A stretch of DNA of 54,270 bases, taken from NCBI GenBank assembly GCA_009379825.1, contig WHTA01000036.1, positions 1 to 54,270 of the forward strand. Reading direction: 5' to 3'. Origin of the DNA: Streptosporangiales bacterium. GTDB taxonomy: Bacteria > Actinomycetota > Actinomycetes > Streptosporangiales > WHST01. Numbering within the stretch: position 1 is the first letter of the stretch; every line of letters starts with the position of its first letter. The notes beneath the pieces were generated by a model. It ran no database searches, had not been told where the DNA came from, and saw only the letters and a list, made by a program, of their open reading frames with translations. This document shows, piece by piece, positions 34,271 through 44,158 of the stretch. Both the position numbers and the translations under genes were made by a program.

Positions 34271-34383
34271 GGCATGTGCACGGGCGGCCACTCATCCTGC
34301 AGGTCTCGAATTGATAACGACGAACCCGGCTATGGTCGTCCGGGAACGCAGAGCCGTCCTCTCCGCCCCAGGAGGATGCCCTC

Positions 34384-34950
34384 ATGCCCCGCCGTACTGC
34401 AGCTGGCCGCCATGCGAAGAGCCCGCCCTCGTCGCACGCCGGACGGCGTGGGCTCCCCGTACCGGCCCGGCGCATGCTGGTCGGCGGGCTGGTCCTGCTC
34501 GCCTTCGCCGCCGTGTACCTGGGGTGGAGCAGCCGCCCCATAGTGGACGCAGGGCGGTCGCCGAGCGCAGCTGTGACGACCCCGAGCACCACCATCGAGA
34601 CCACACGCAGTGACCGGCCCGATCGATCCACCCAACGGCCGGCTGCACCGACGACCAGCGCGACGTCGGCGACTCCCGACGAACCGCGCACCCCACGCAC
34701 GAGCCCCACGCGTGCCCACAAGACTCCCGACGAACGCAGCGACGACCGGCAGCCCAAGCGCGCACCGACGCCGCAGCAGAGCACCCGCGCGAAGCTGGAG
34801 CGGTCACCGAACTCCGCCGGGGAGTCCACGGCGTCCACACCGACGAGCACCTCGTCCTCCTCGCCGACGCACACGCCGGAGGTGTGTAAGACACCGGACT
34901 CGCTCGAGGACCTGCTGCGGCGGCTGACCTGCCCGACCGGGAAGGACTAG
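34384..34950 (+). CDS. Membrane-anchored Ser/Thr/Pro-rich protein
   Basis: A 188-residue protein of unknown function. A basic N-terminus (RRTAAGRHAK, AGRRG) is followed by one hydrophobic helix RMLVGGLVLLAFAAVYLGW near residue 35. The following 120 residues are rich in Thr, Ser, Pro and Arg with little predicted structure, ending VCKTPDSLEDLLRRLTCPTGKD, with two Cys. The layout suggests a type II membrane protein with an extracytoplasmic stalk and a small disulphide-closed tip. AGGAGG lies upstream of ATG 34384. It faces the convergent dehydrogenase operon. Confidence 0.65.
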   Translation: MPRRTAAGRHAKSPPSSHAGRRGLPVPARRMLVGGLVLLAFAAVYLGWSSRPIVDAGRSPSAAVTTPSTTIETTRSDRPDRSTQRPAAPTTSATSATPDEPRTPRTSPTRAHKTPDERSDDRQPKRAPTPQQSTRAKLERSPNSAGESTASTPTSTSSSSPTHTPEVCKTPDSLEDLLRRLTCPTGKD

Positions 34951-34968
34951 GCAGCGGCCGACGCGGCG

Positions 34969-35958
34969 TCAGTGCTGCGGGTCCAGGGCAACCTTGATCG
35001 TCTCCGGCGAGCCGACCAGAGCAAATGCGCGCCGCCATTCGGTGAGCGGCACGAGGTCGCTGACCAGTCCGTCCAGCCGTACCGAACCGGCGGCGACGAG
35101 GTCCATCGCCCGGCGCCAGGACGCCGGCGTGCTGCCGAACCCGGAGGACACCTCGAGCTCCTTGTACAGGATGAGGTCCCACGGCACCTCGAGGTCCGAG
35201 CCCCGGATCCCTACCTGGACGATCCGGGCCCTGCGCCGGGCGGCCCGCAGAGCCGCGGCGATGCCTCCGGCAGCGCCGGAGCACTCGACGACCACGTCGA
35301 AGGTTTCCTCGTCCGGAGGGTCCGTCGTCACCTGGGCGCCGAGGTCAGCGGACACGTCCAAGCGCCGCCGGTCGGCAGGCAGGCCGGCGCAGGTGACCCG
35401 CGCTCCCTGTGCGGCTGCCAGCTGCACGGCGAGCAGCCCGAGGGCGCCGGGGCCGATCACCAGGACCCGGTCGCCCGCCGCGATCCTGGACGGGTCGAGC
35501 AGACAGTTGCACAGGCACGCCAGCGGCTCGCACAGGACGCCCAGCACCGGCTCGAGCCCCGGTGGCAACACGTGCAGGTTGAGTGCGGGCAGCACCACCT
35601 CGGGCGCGAAGCCGCCATCCTCGAACGACCCGAGCGAACGCCGTGACCGGCACAGGTTCCGTCGACCGTCGCGGCATTCCCGGCAGGTCTCGCATGCGGA
35701 GAAGTAGGTCTCGCACGCGACCTGGCGACCGATCCACGTGGGCGAGACACCGGAGCCGACCTCGGTCACGATCCCGGTGATCTCGTGGCCCATGGTCACC
35801 GGCGGCTCGCAGGGATACTCGTCCGCGGCGAGGTGCAGGTCGGTGCCACAGACACCTGTCGCGGTCACTTCGAGCCTGACGAGTCCCGCGTCGAGGGCAC
35901 GTGCCGGCCGGTCGACCAGGTCGATGGCCGCGGGCCCCAGCTTGGTCAGTGCTCTCAC
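34969..35958 (-). CDS. Zinc-dependent medium-chain alcohol dehydrogenase (MDR)
   Basis: A 329-residue zinc MDR enzyme. Catalytic zinc ligands: GVCGTDLH (Cys near residue 37) and MGHEITG. The structural zinc loop is ETCRECRDGRRNLC. Cofactor-binding GPGALGLLAVQLAAAQGARV follows. It resembles threonine, sorbitol or butanediol dehydrogenases, oxidising a secondary alcohol with NAD(P)+. GTG 35958 overlaps the stop of the quinone-reductase-like gene. It is the last gene of the long operon. Confidence 0.88.
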   Translation of the reverse strand: MRALTKLGPAAIDLVDRPARALDAGLVRLEVTATGVCGTDLHLAADEYPCEPPVTMGHEITGIVTEVGSGVSPTWIGRQVACETYFSACETCRECRDGRRNLCRSRRSLGSFEDGGFAPEVVLPALNLHVLPPGLEPVLGVLCEPLACLCNCLLDPSRIAAGDRVLVIGPGALGLLAVQLAAAQGARVTCAGLPADRRRLDVSADLGAQVTTDPPDEETFDVVVECSGAAGGIAAALRAARRRARIVQVGIRGSDLEVPWDLILYKELEVSSGFGSTPASWRRAMDLVAAGSVRLDGLVSDLVPLTEWRRAFALVGSPETIKVALDPQH

Positions 35959-36936
35959 GGCGCACCGTGGAAGTCGAGGAGCACCTTGCCTCGCTTGCCG
36001 CTGCCGGCCATGTGATCGAACGCGGCATGCACGTCCGCGGCACGGAAGGTGCGGTCCACCACGGGACTGATCCGTCCGGCCGACAGATGTGGCACCACCT
36101 CGCGCTCGAACGCGCGGACGGCCGCTGCCTTCTCCTCGACCGGGCGCGCCCGCAGTACCGTGCCGACGAGGTGGGCGCGACGCACCATCAAGGTACGCAG
36201 GTCGATCTCGGTGACTCGGCCGGCACCGACGCCGACAACCGCGATCCGGCCGCGCGTCGCAAGCAGCTCGAGGTTGCGCTCGAGGTTCACCGCGCCGACC
36301 AGTTCGAGCACCACGTCCGCTCCGCGCCCTCCGGAGACGTCGGCGACCCGGGCGGCCACCTCGTCGGCAGCGGCGGGGACCGCACCGAGTCGGGTCAACA
36401 GCTCGCGCCCGGCGTCGCCGCGCGTCACCCCGACAACGGTCGCACCGGAGACGACGGCGATCTGTACCGCGGCAGTACCGACACCGCCGGTCGCGCCGTT
36501 GACCACGAGCACCTCGCCGGGCGCGAGCGCGGCCTGACTACGGATCGCGTCGTGTGCGGTGACAAAGGCCTCGGGGACGGCCGCAGCGTGCACCTCGTCG
36601 AGCACTTGGGGCACCCGGGTGACACAACGCTCGTGCACGACCACCCGGTCCGCCAGCCGCCGCCGGACACGAGACCCATCACCCGGTCACCGGGCTGGAC
36701 ACCGAGGACCCTTTCGCCCACCGCGGTCACCGTGCCGGCAACCTCGAGGCCCGGGATGTCACGAGGTGCACCTGGCGACGGTGGGTAGTTCCCGTCCCGC
36801 TGCTGCCGGTCGGCCGGGTTGATCCCGGCGTAGGTCACGGCGACCAGTACCTCTTCGCCCACCGGTGCGGATCGTCGCGTTCCACCAGCGAGACGACCTC
36901 GTTGCCTCCGGCACCGGTGTACACCACAGCGCGCAT
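35955..36936 (-). CDS. Quinone oxidoreductase-like MDR (two frame breaks)
   Basis: A zinc-free MDR enzyme of about 327 residues, in three frames. Start MRAVVYTGAGGNEVVSLVERDDP at ATG 36936 with AGAGGAG upstream; then PVGEEVLVAVTYAGINPADRQQRDGNYP and GLEVAGTVTAVGERVLGVQPGDRVMGLVSGGG; then ADRVVVHERCV, VLVVNGATGGVGTAAVQIA and AGSGKRGKVLLDFHG. Single missing bases near 36867 and 36658 restore the frame. The family reduces quinones or enones with NADPH. The last codons overlap the next dehydrogenase by GTGA. Confidence 0.82.
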
Positions 36937-36974
36937 GGCTCTCCTCTTTCCTCCTGGCTGGACCGGACGACTGC

Positions 36975-37712
36975 TCAGGCCATGTGCAGGCCGCCATTGA
37001 CGTGGATCACCTCGCCGGTGACGAATGCCGCGTCCTCGCTGCACAGGAACGCCACCACCGCGGCGACCTCCTGGGGGCGGCCGAACCGGCCCAACGGTGT
37101 GCTGCGCAACAGGTGGTCACCCTGCGCGCTGCGCAAGCCATCCGTCATCGTTGTCTCGATGATCCCCGGGGCCACCGCGTTTGCCCGCACCTGCGGACCC
37201 AGCTCCCACGCGAGACTGCGCACGAACGAGAGCAGCGCGCCCTTGGACGCCGCGTAGTGGGCATGGTTGCGGCTGCCGCGGTGCCCGGCCATCGAGGTCA
37301 GTGCCACCACGGAGCCGCCGGGACGCAGGTGCGGGATCGCCGACCTGACCAAGTAGAACGCGCCGTCGAGGTTCACCGACAGGCACTCGCACCACTGCTC
37401 GTCGGTCATCTCGGTCACCGCGACCTCTGGATAACGGCCGACCCCGACCACGACGTGGTCGAACCCGCCGTAACGCGCCACCGCAGCCGCTACCGCGTCA
37501 TCGTTGCTCGCCCGCGACGCGGCGTCCAGCTGCACCGGCAGCACGCGCTCCCGGCTTCCGGACGGCTCGAGTGCGGCCGCCAGTTCGTCGACGGCGGCCC
37601 GGTCTAGGTCGGCGAGCACCACACGCGCCCCACGTCCGTGCAACCGGTGTGCGATCGCACTGCCGATACCGCCGGCCGCGCCGGAGAGCAGGACCGTCTG
37701 CTGGGATGTCAC
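36975..37712 (-). CDS. SDR-family oxidoreductase
   Basis: A 245-residue intact SDR. Cofactor site SGAAGGIGSAIAHRL, DLDRAAVDEL (an Asp at the end of strand 2 favours NAD+), VGVGRYPEV in place of the usual NNAG, catalytic ALTSMAGHRGSRNHAHYAASKGALL and C-terminal HVNGGLHMA. GTG 37712 is one base past the stop of the zinc dehydrogenase gene (37714). It would oxidise a hydroxyl in the same pathway; the NNAG replacement is a small oddity. Confidence 0.87.
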   Translation of the reverse strand: MTSQQTVLLSGAAGGIGSAIAHRLHGRGARVVLADLDRAAVDELAAALEPSGSRERVLPVQLDAASRASNDDAVAAAVARYGGFDHVVVGVGRYPEVAVTEMTDEQWCECLSVNLDGAFYLVRSAIPHLRPGGSVVALTSMAGHRGSRNHAHYAASKGALLSFVRSLAWELGPQVRANAVAPGIIETTMTDGLRSAQGDHLLRSTPLGRFGRPQEVAAVVAFLCSEDAAFVTGEVIHVNGGLHMA

Positions 37713-37713
37713 G

Positions 37714-38745
37714 TCAGGTCCCCACAGTCGCAGTGTTCGGGATCAGTACGGCCTTGCCGACCGCGCCGTCGGCGGTTGCCTCGAGCGCCGTAACGGCGTC
37801 CGCGAGCGGGTAGGTCGTGACGAGCGCACGGAGATCGGTCGCATCCGTGAGGTCGCGCACGGCATCCTCGTAGTCGGCGCGCAGGGATGCGTACGAGCCG
37901 ACGACACGCACCTCGCGTCGCACCAGCAGACTCGCGTCGAACCGTGGCGGCTCGGCGAACAGTGCCACCACCATCACCGTGCCGCGCAGGGCGACCTCCT
38001 CGATCGCCTGTTGCAGAGCGGCGGCACTGCCCGAGGCCTCGACCCAGACTTCGGGGACGAACGGCAACCGCCCCGCGCCCGCGGTCACAGCTGTCAAACC
38101 CAACCGGCGGGCGAGCGGCAACCGTACCGCCTCGTCACGGCCGGCTCCTGTGACGACGACCTCGACACCGCGGCGCCGCAACAGCCAGGCCGACAGCAGG
38201 CCGATCGGTCCTGGCCCCGACACGACGGCGCGGGTGCCACCGCGGAGGCCGCCGAGCTGGCTGACGGCGCGCGTCGCGACCGAGGTCGGCTCGAGCAGGA
38301 CCGCCAGCTCGGTGGGCAGGTCGTCAGGGACGACGACGAGTCGTCCGGCCGGCACCACGAGCTGTTCTGCGGCACCGCCATCCCTGGAGAGGCCGACGAC
38401 GGATCTGGCGGGGCACAGGTGGCACGCACCGCGCGCACAGACACTGCATGTCCCGCACCCATCGATGCTGATCGGGACCGCGCGCCGCCCGACCAGACCG
38501 GGATCGACGCCGGCACCGACCTCGCGCACGACGCCGACCACCTCGTGGCCGAGTACCACCGGCGTACGCACCCATTCGTACCCGCGATCCTGGCGCCACG
38601 CGTGCACGTCGCTGCCGCAAAGACCACAGGCCTCGACCGTCATGGCCACCTCGCCGGAGGCGGACGCCGGCCGGCCGATAGTGGAGACCCCCGTATCCGC
38701 CGGCTCGGTTCCCGCCTTGACCAGAGCCTGCTGCTCAGACGCCAA
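37714..38745 (-). CDS. Zinc-dependent alcohol/polyol dehydrogenase
   Basis: A protein of about 343 residues in the zinc MDR family. EACGLCGSDVHAWRQDRGYEW carries the first catalytic Cys; VVLGHEVVGVV the Glu-His; the structural zinc loop is CGTCSVCARGACHLC. SGPGPIGLLSAWLLRRRGVEVVVTG binds cofactor. It resembles butanediol, sorbitol and threonine dehydrogenases. The start is uncertain: the only in-frame candidate near the family N-terminus is TTG 38745, overlapping the livF stop; a base error could hide an ATG near QALVKAG. Confidence 0.82.
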   Translation of the reverse strand: MASEQQALVKAGTEPADTGVSTIGRPASASGEVAMTVEACGLCGSDVHAWRQDRGYEWVRTPVVLGHEVVGVVREVGAGVDPGLVGRRAVPISIDGCGTCSVCARGACHLCPARSVVGLSRDGGAAEQLVVPAGRLVVVPDDLPTELAVLLEPTSVATRAVSQLGGLRGGTRAVVSGPGPIGLLSAWLLRRRGVEVVVTGAGRDEAVRLPLARRLGLTAVTAGAGRLPFVPEVWVEASGSAAALQQAIEEVALRGTVMVVALFAEPPRFDASLLVRREVRVVGSYASLRADYEDAVRDLTDATDLRALVTTYPLADAVTALEATADGAVGKAVLIPNTATVGT

Positions 38746-39439
38746 GGTAGGCCTCTTTGACGACAGGGTCGTCACGCAGGTCGCTCGCCGTGCCGCTGCG
38801 CGTCGTCACGCCCTTGTCGATGATCGTGGCGTGGTCTGCCACCAACAGCGCATGTTGCACCTGTTGTTCCACGATCAGCACCGAGACGTCCTCGGCCGCG
38901 ACCTGCCGTACGAACTCGAACATCGACTTCACGACGACCGGCGCCAGACCGAGCGACATCTCGTCGATCAGCAGCAGTCGGGGCTGTGCCATCAGGCCGC
39001 GCCCGACCGCACACATCTGTTGCTCGCCTCCGGACAGTGAGCCGGCTGGCTGGTCCCGCCGCTCGGCCAGTCTCGGGAACAGGTCGTAGACGCGGTCCAG
39101 GGTCTTCCGGTACGACGTGCTCTTGCGCCGCTGGTACCCACCGACCAGCAGGTTCTCCTCGACGGTGAGCGTGCCGAACAGCTTGCGCCCTTCGGGGACG
39201 TGCACGATGCCACGGCGAACCCGTTCCTCCGGGGAGCACCCGGCAAGGTCGGAGCCGTCGGACCTGACCCGACCCGACCGCAGCGGGAGCACGCCGCTGA
39301 TGACGCGTAGCGTCGTCGTCTTGCCGGCCGCGTTGGCCCCGATCAACGCGGTGATCCCGCGGTCTGGCAACGTCAAGCTGACGTCCTCGAGGGCCAGGAA
39401 CTGGCCGTAGTACACCCTGGCGTTCTCGACCTCAAGCAT
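38735..39439 (-). CDS. livF: Liv-type ABC transporter ATPase LivF
   Basis: A 234-residue ATP-binding subunit. Walker A GANAAGKTTTL (G-x4-GKT), Q-loop region, signature SLSGGEQQMCAVGRGLMAQPRLLLIDEMSLGLAP with Walker B. The short form and the YYGQFLALEDVSLTL opening mark it as LivF. It energises import through LivH/LivM. ATG 39439 with GGAGAAGG upstream; it overlaps the livG stop by 8 bases. Confidence 0.92.
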   Translation of the reverse strand: MLEVENARVYYGQFLALEDVSLTLPDRGITALIGANAAGKTTTLRVISGVLPLRSGRVRSDGSDLAGCSPEERVRRGIVHVPEGRKLFGTLTVEENLLVGGYQRRKSTSYRKTLDRVYDLFPRLAERRDQPAGSLSGGEQQMCAVGRGLMAQPRLLLIDEMSLGLAPVVVKSMFEFVRQVAAEDVSVLIVEQQVQHALLVADHATIIDKGVTTRSGTASDLRDDPVVKEAYLGV

Positions 39440-40165
39440 CGGCCTTCTCCTCACCCAGGTACGCACTCACGACCGCCGGGTCGCTGAGGACTGCACCGGG
39501 CGATCCCGTGGCGATCACCGCACCCCGGTCGAGCACCGTCACCCGGTCACTGACCGAGGTCAAGGCGTCGACCAGGTGCTCGATCATCAGGATCGTCACC
39601 CCTCGCTTCCTGACCTCCTCGACGAACGGCAGCACCTCCACGACCTCTCGGCTGTTCAGCCCAGCGAGAACCTCGTCGAGCAGGAGCAGCTTCGGTTGCG
39701 TGGCGAGCGCCCGAGCCACCTCGACCCGCTTGCGTTGGGCCAGCGTCAACGAGCCGACGTCACGATCGGCGAGGTGGCCGATGCTCAGCTCGTCGAGGAG
39801 CGCAGTGACCGTCCGCCTGGCTGCGGCCGTCCCTTGGTCCTGACCAGGACGGGGACCATCACGTTCTCCGCCACCGTCATGTTCGTGAACGGGCGCACCA
39901 CTTGGAAGGTCCGGCCGATGCCCTTGCGGCAACGGTCGACTACGCCGGACCACGTGATGTCGTCGCCGGCGAGGGTGATACGCCCGCTGTCCACCTTCAC
40001 CAGGCCGGTGATCAGGTTGAACAGTGAAGTCTTGCCCGCCCCATTCGGGCCGATGATGCCCAGGATCTCGCCCTCGTCGACGTGCAGCGAGACCCCGGCC
40101 ACCGCCTGCACACCGCCGAACCGTTTCGAGACGTCGTGCACGTCGAGCATCGTCGTTGCGGTCAT
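39432..40165 (-). CDS. livG: Liv-type ABC transporter ATPase LivG (frame break)
   Basis: About 244 residues. MLDVHDVSKRFGGVQAVAGVSLHVDEGEILGIIGPNGAGKTSLFNLITG with Walker A and the LivG-specific GIGRTFQVVRPFTNMTVAENVMV. After a frame change near 39836 it goes on ARRTVTALLDELSIGHLADRDVGSLTLAQRKRVEVARALATQPKLLLLDEVLAGLN, with signature and Walker B. The signature reads SLTLAQRKR rather than LSGGQQ, a known LivG variant. One G added to the GGG run joins the halves as RTKGTAAARR. ATG 40165 overlaps livM. Confidence 0.88.
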
Positions 40166-41186
40166 GACGAGGCCACCTCCTGCCGGTGCGGCCGGTTCTC
40201 GTCCTGATCGCCGGCACCGGTACGGCTGCGGGCAGCGCGGACCCGGCGCACCAACCCACCGATCGCGGCCACCAAGCCGCCTGGCATGGTCCGGACCACG
40301 ATGATCAGGGCTACGCCGTAGATCAGGAAGTTGAGGCCCTGGTGCTCGGCGAACGAGCTGCGCAGATACTCGCCGATCGGAGTCATCAACACGGCACCGA
40401 TGATCGGGCCGAGTACGGTGCCCATGCCTCCGATGATCCCGTTGAGGGCCGGCTGCAGGGCGTACTGCGTGAACGAGAAGCTCGTCTCCGGGTCGATGAT
40501 GAAGAAGTACTGCGCAGCGAACGCGCCGAAAGCACCGGTGAGGACGGAGCTCAGCACCAGCGCGAACACCTTGAGCGGACCCGACCGCACACCGAGTGCC
40601 CGCACGGCTTCGTCGTCGCTGCCGGAAGCGCGCAACTGGTAACCGATCCACGAGTAGTACACGAGCACGGAGGCCAGCACCACGATTGCCGTCATGGCTA
40701 GCACGATCCAGTAGTAGGGCTGCCGGTCGAAGAACGACATGTACAGCCATCCGGGCCGCGACGGCACCTTCAGGCCCTCCGAGCCACCGGTCAGGTCACG
40801 GGCGTACACCGCGAGCAGCCGGAGCACCTCGACGAACGCCAGCGACGCCAAGGTGAAGAACGGGCCGCGCAGCCGCAGCAGCGGAATCGCCAGCAGCAGA
40901 CCGCCGAGGCCGGCCACGACCGCGGCAGCCAGCATGCCCAGCCACGGGTTCACGTGTACTCGAGCAGTAGCAGCACCGACGCGTACGACCCCAGACCGAA
41001 GAACGCAGCGTGCCCGAGCGACAGCGCACCGCCGAAGGCGGCGATGTTCCATGCCACGGTCAGACCGACGAACATCACCACCAGGATCATGGTGTGCAGG
41101 AAGTACTGGTCGGTGACCACGAGCGGCAACGCGGCAAGCGCCGCGAGCACGCCGATCCCGACGAGTACCCAGAGCCGTCGACTCAT
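40162..41186 (-). CDS. livM: Liv-type ABC permease LivM (frame break)
   Basis: An inner-membrane permease of about 342 residues. The N-terminal piece has three helices and the conserved FVGLTVAWNIAAFGGALSLGHAAFFGLGSYASVLLL. It hits a TGA just after LLLLEYT; the next frame gives HVNPWLGMLAAAVVAGLGGLLLAIPLLRLRGPFFTLASLAFVEVLRLL and ends with RTMPGGLVAAI. One missing C near 40952 restores the frame (EYHVNPW). The stop overlaps the livG start, the start overlaps the livH stop (ATGA). Confidence 0.88.
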
Positions 41187-42070
41187 TTCAGCCCCACCTC
41201 TTCGGATCCGGCACCGGCGCCGAACAGGCCCTGTGGACGCAACAACACGACGACGATGAACAGCACGAAGAGCACCACCTGCTGCAGTGCGGGGGCGATG
41301 TACGTTCCGGCCAGCGTCTCCACGCCGCCGAGCAAGATGCCGCCCACCACCGCACCGACCATGTTCCCCATCCCCCCGATGACGACCACGATGAACGCGA
41401 TCAACGTCATGTGCACGCCGAACAGCGGGAACACCGACGTGAACGGGGTGAGGAGGCTGCCTGCCACGCCGGCGAGCACGGCGGTGAGCCCGGTCGCCGC
41501 GAGGTAGAACCGCTTCACCGGAACGCCCATCAGTACCGCGGTGGAACGGTCCTCTGCGATCGAACGCAACACCTTGCCGGTGAGCGTCCGGTTCATCAGG
41601 TGGAACAGTGCGGCGACGAGCAGCAAGGCACCGCCGAACGCGATGAGCCGGGGCACCGAGATGGCGATCTCCGCCACCTGCAGCACCGCACCGGAGGTCG
41701 CGGAGTTGACCGACCGGTGCTCACCGTCCCAGAGATAGAGCGCCAGGTTCTGCAGCACGATGGACACCCCGACGGTCATGAAGATCTTCATGACCGCCGA
41801 GGAACCCTGGATCGGTTGGATAACGACACGCTGGAGTACCAGCCCGACCAGGAACATCACGGGCGTCACGATCAGCAGCGAGACGTACGGATCCACACCC
41901 CACAACGCCCAGAGCCAGAAGGTGAGGTACATCCCCGCCATCACGAGCTCGCCGTGCGCGAAGTTGATGATCCGCACCACGCCGAACATCAGGTTGAGAC
42001 CGACGCTGACCAGAGCGTAGACGCCGCCGAGCAGCACCCCAGCCACCAGGGTCTGGATCAAGGTCTGCAT
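41183..42070 (-). CDS. livH: Liv-type ABC permease LivH
   Basis: A 295-residue intact permease with about eight helices. MQTLIQTLVAGVLLGGVYALVSVGLNLMFGVVRIINFAHGELVMAGMY is the LivH N-terminal signature. The cytoplasmic EAA-like loop is LRSIAEDRSTAVLMGVPVKRFY, and IGGMGNMVGAVVGGILLGGVETL is a late family motif. It pairs with LivM to form the channel. Substrates of this transporter type range from amino acids to urea, amides and aromatic acids. Confidence 0.93.
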   Translation of the reverse strand: MQTLIQTLVAGVLLGGVYALVSVGLNLMFGVVRIINFAHGELVMAGMYLTFWLWALWGVDPYVSLLIVTPVMFLVGLVLQRVVIQPIQGSSAVMKIFMTVGVSIVLQNLALYLWDGEHRSVNSATSGAVLQVAEIAISVPRLIAFGGALLLVAALFHLMNRTLTGKVLRSIAEDRSTAVLMGVPVKRFYLAATGLTAVLAGVAGSLLTPFTSVFPLFGVHMTLIAFIVVVIGGMGNMVGAVVGGILLGGVETLAGTYIAPALQQVVLFVLFIVVVLLRPQGLFGAGAGSEEVGLK

Positions 42071-42098
42071 GAGGTTCCCAATCGCAGCCGGTGGCCGA

Positions 42099-43341
42099 TC
42101 ACTTCGCCAGTACGGGTTCCTTGGTCGCGACGCGTTTCGGCCAGACGGTCTCGAGTGTGCCGTCACGCCACTGCATGACGTAGGGGTTGGCCAACGAGTT
42201 CTGGCCGTTCTCGTCGAAGTCGACGCCCCATCCGGTGGCCGTGGTCCCGGCCTTCTTGGTGTACTCGCCTGCGGCCTTGCCGAATGCACCCGTGCTCGTG
42301 TCACCGCCGGTCTGCTCGAGGATGTTGAAGACGGCGTTGGCACCCATGTAGTTGGTGAGTGAGTGGCCGCTGGCCGGCTCCTCGCCGTACTCCTCCCGAT
42401 AGGCCTTGACGAACTTGTCGAGGCCAGGCGTCGCCTCCCGCTTCACCGCGTACTGGGTGAAGTCCACGTTGAAGATACCTTCCGCGGCGTCCCCAACGGT
42501 CTTGCCGAAGCTCTTCAGGGTGTGCCCACCACCGGTGCCGATGAACGCGGGCACGACGACATTGTTCTGCTTCATCTGCCTGGCCAACAGAATGGCATCC
42601 GACGCGTACGACACTGCGATGACGATGTCGGGCTTCGCCTTCTTCAGCCGCAGTACGACCGAGGACAGGTCGGACGCCTCGGCGTTGTACGGCGCGAACG
42701 AGATGTCGGTGATACCCGCGTCCTTGGCCTCCGTTCTCGCGGAGCGAGCCACCGAGGAGCCGTACGACGAGTCCTCGTGCACGAGTGCGACCTTCAGATC
42801 GGACACGTCCTTGTCGACTGCACCGGCGACCCAGTCGGTGATGAAGTCCACCTGAGTGGACGCGAACCTGTCTGCCGGCGGGTTGGTGCGCCACACGCTG
42901 TCGTAGTCCCGGGTGCTGTAGTCGGTGGTGATCGCGCCCAGCTCGGCGTAGGTTCCGCGGCCCCTGGCGTACACCTCGGACGCGGCAAGCGCCAGTGAGG
43001 AGGAGTAGGTACCGATCGCCAGGTCGAGGCGCTCCTTGGTGAGCAACCGCCGGGCCTCCGACGTCGCCGCGTTCACGTCGGGGACGTCTGCCTTGACCAG
43101 TTTGACGTCCCTGCCGTCGATCCCACCGTCGGCGTTGCGCAGCTTCGCCGCGATCTTGGCACCGCGCCAGCTCTCCTCACCGAGCAGCGCCAGCGGGCCG
43201 CTCGTCGGGTAGAGTGCGGCGATCTCAACCGGTCCGTCGTCGCCCGAACCCTGGCCGCCTCCGCAGGCGGACCATCGCGGCGGCGCTGGCCAGCGCGGCG
43301 AGCCGTCTGACGGATGGCACCGGGCGGGCTGTGGATGACAT
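42099..43341 (-). CDS. Liv-type substrate-binding lipoprotein (frame break)
   Basis: A type I periplasmic-binding protein of about 414 residues. ATG 43341 (AAGGAG upstream) opens RPVPSVRRLAALASAAAMV, a signal peptide; after one missing base near 43265 the frame gives A-C-GGGQGSGDDGPVEIAALYPTSGPLALLGEE, the lipobox Cys and the start of the mature domain. Then MNAATSEARRLLTKERLDLAIGTYSSSLALAASE, VALVHEDSSYGSSVARSA and a C-terminal GWGVDFDENGQNSLANPYVMQW. It delivers the ligand to LivH/M; the ligand is unknown. Confidence 0.87.
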
Positions 43342-43389
43342 CGTTGACTCCTTACTCCTGTTTGCCGGCGCTGCGAGAACGCGCTCGGG

Positions 43390-44142
43390 TCAGGCAGCTG
43401 TCCAGCCGCCGTCGACCGTGAGCAGTTGCCCCGTCACATAACTGGAGGCGGCCGAGACCAGGAACACAACGGGGCCGCACAGGTCCGTCGGCTGGCCGAA
43501 CCGCTGCATCGGGACCCGCTGCGAGAGACGTGCCCGCGCCTCGTCGTCGCGGAACAAGTCTTCGGTCAGCTGGGTGCGGAAGTAGCCAGGGGCGACCGCG
43601 TTGACCCGGATGCCGTACACCGCCCATTCGACAGCGAGAGTGCGCACCACGCCCATCACGCCGCTCTTGGTCGCCGCGTAAGCGGCGACGTTGGGCAGCC
43701 CGAGCTGCGAGGTCAGCGAGGCGACGAAGACGTGCGAGCCCGGCAGCTCGGCGGCCAGCTGGCGCCGGCCGACCTCCTGGCTGAGCGCGAACGGTGCCGT
43801 GAGGTTGGTCGCGACCACCCGGTCCCACTCCGCGGCCGCGAACTCCACCGCGGGCGAACGATGCTGGACGCCGGCGGCGTGCACGACGCCGTCGAGCACC
43901 CCACCGAGCAGCTCCTCGCCGCGGTCCACCAGGCGCGGGAGACCGTCTCGATCCGACACATCGACGGCCAGCTGGTGCAGGTCTCCCTCGCTGCCTTCGT
44001 CGGCACCCCTGGCAACGGCGAGGACGCGGGCACCTGCTGCAACGAGGCCCTCGGCCATCGCCTTGCCAAGCCCCCTGCTGCCGCCGGTCACCAGGAACCG
44101 GCGGCCGTCGAGGGCGAACTCGTCAGGCCGGAAGCTCGTCAT
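43390..44142 (-). CDS. SDR-family oxidoreductase
   Basis: A 250-residue intact SDR. TGGSRGLGKAMAEGLVAAGARVLAVARG binds cofactor, VHAAGVQHRSP replaces NNAG, catalytic ASLTSQLGLPNVAAYAATKSGV with YAATK, NAVAPGYFRTQLTEDLF and VDGGWTAA. The pattern is that of gluconate 5-dehydrogenase-like or 3-ketoacyl reductase-like SDRs; a secondary alcohol substrate fits the operon. ATG 44142 has GAGGAG upstream. Confidence 0.88.
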   Translation of the reverse strand: MTSFRPDEFALDGRRFLVTGGSRGLGKAMAEGLVAAGARVLAVARGADEGSEGDLHQLAVDVSDRDGLPRLVDRGEELLGGVLDGVVHAAGVQHRSPAVEFAAAEWDRVVATNLTAPFALSQEVGRRQLAAELPGSHVFVASLTSQLGLPNVAAYAATKSGVMGVVRTLAVEWAVYGIRVNAVAPGYFRTQLTEDLFRDDEARARLSQRVPMQRFGQPTDLCGPVVFLVSAASSYVTGQLLTVDGGWTAA

Positions 44143-44158
44143 CGTATGCTCCTCGTCG

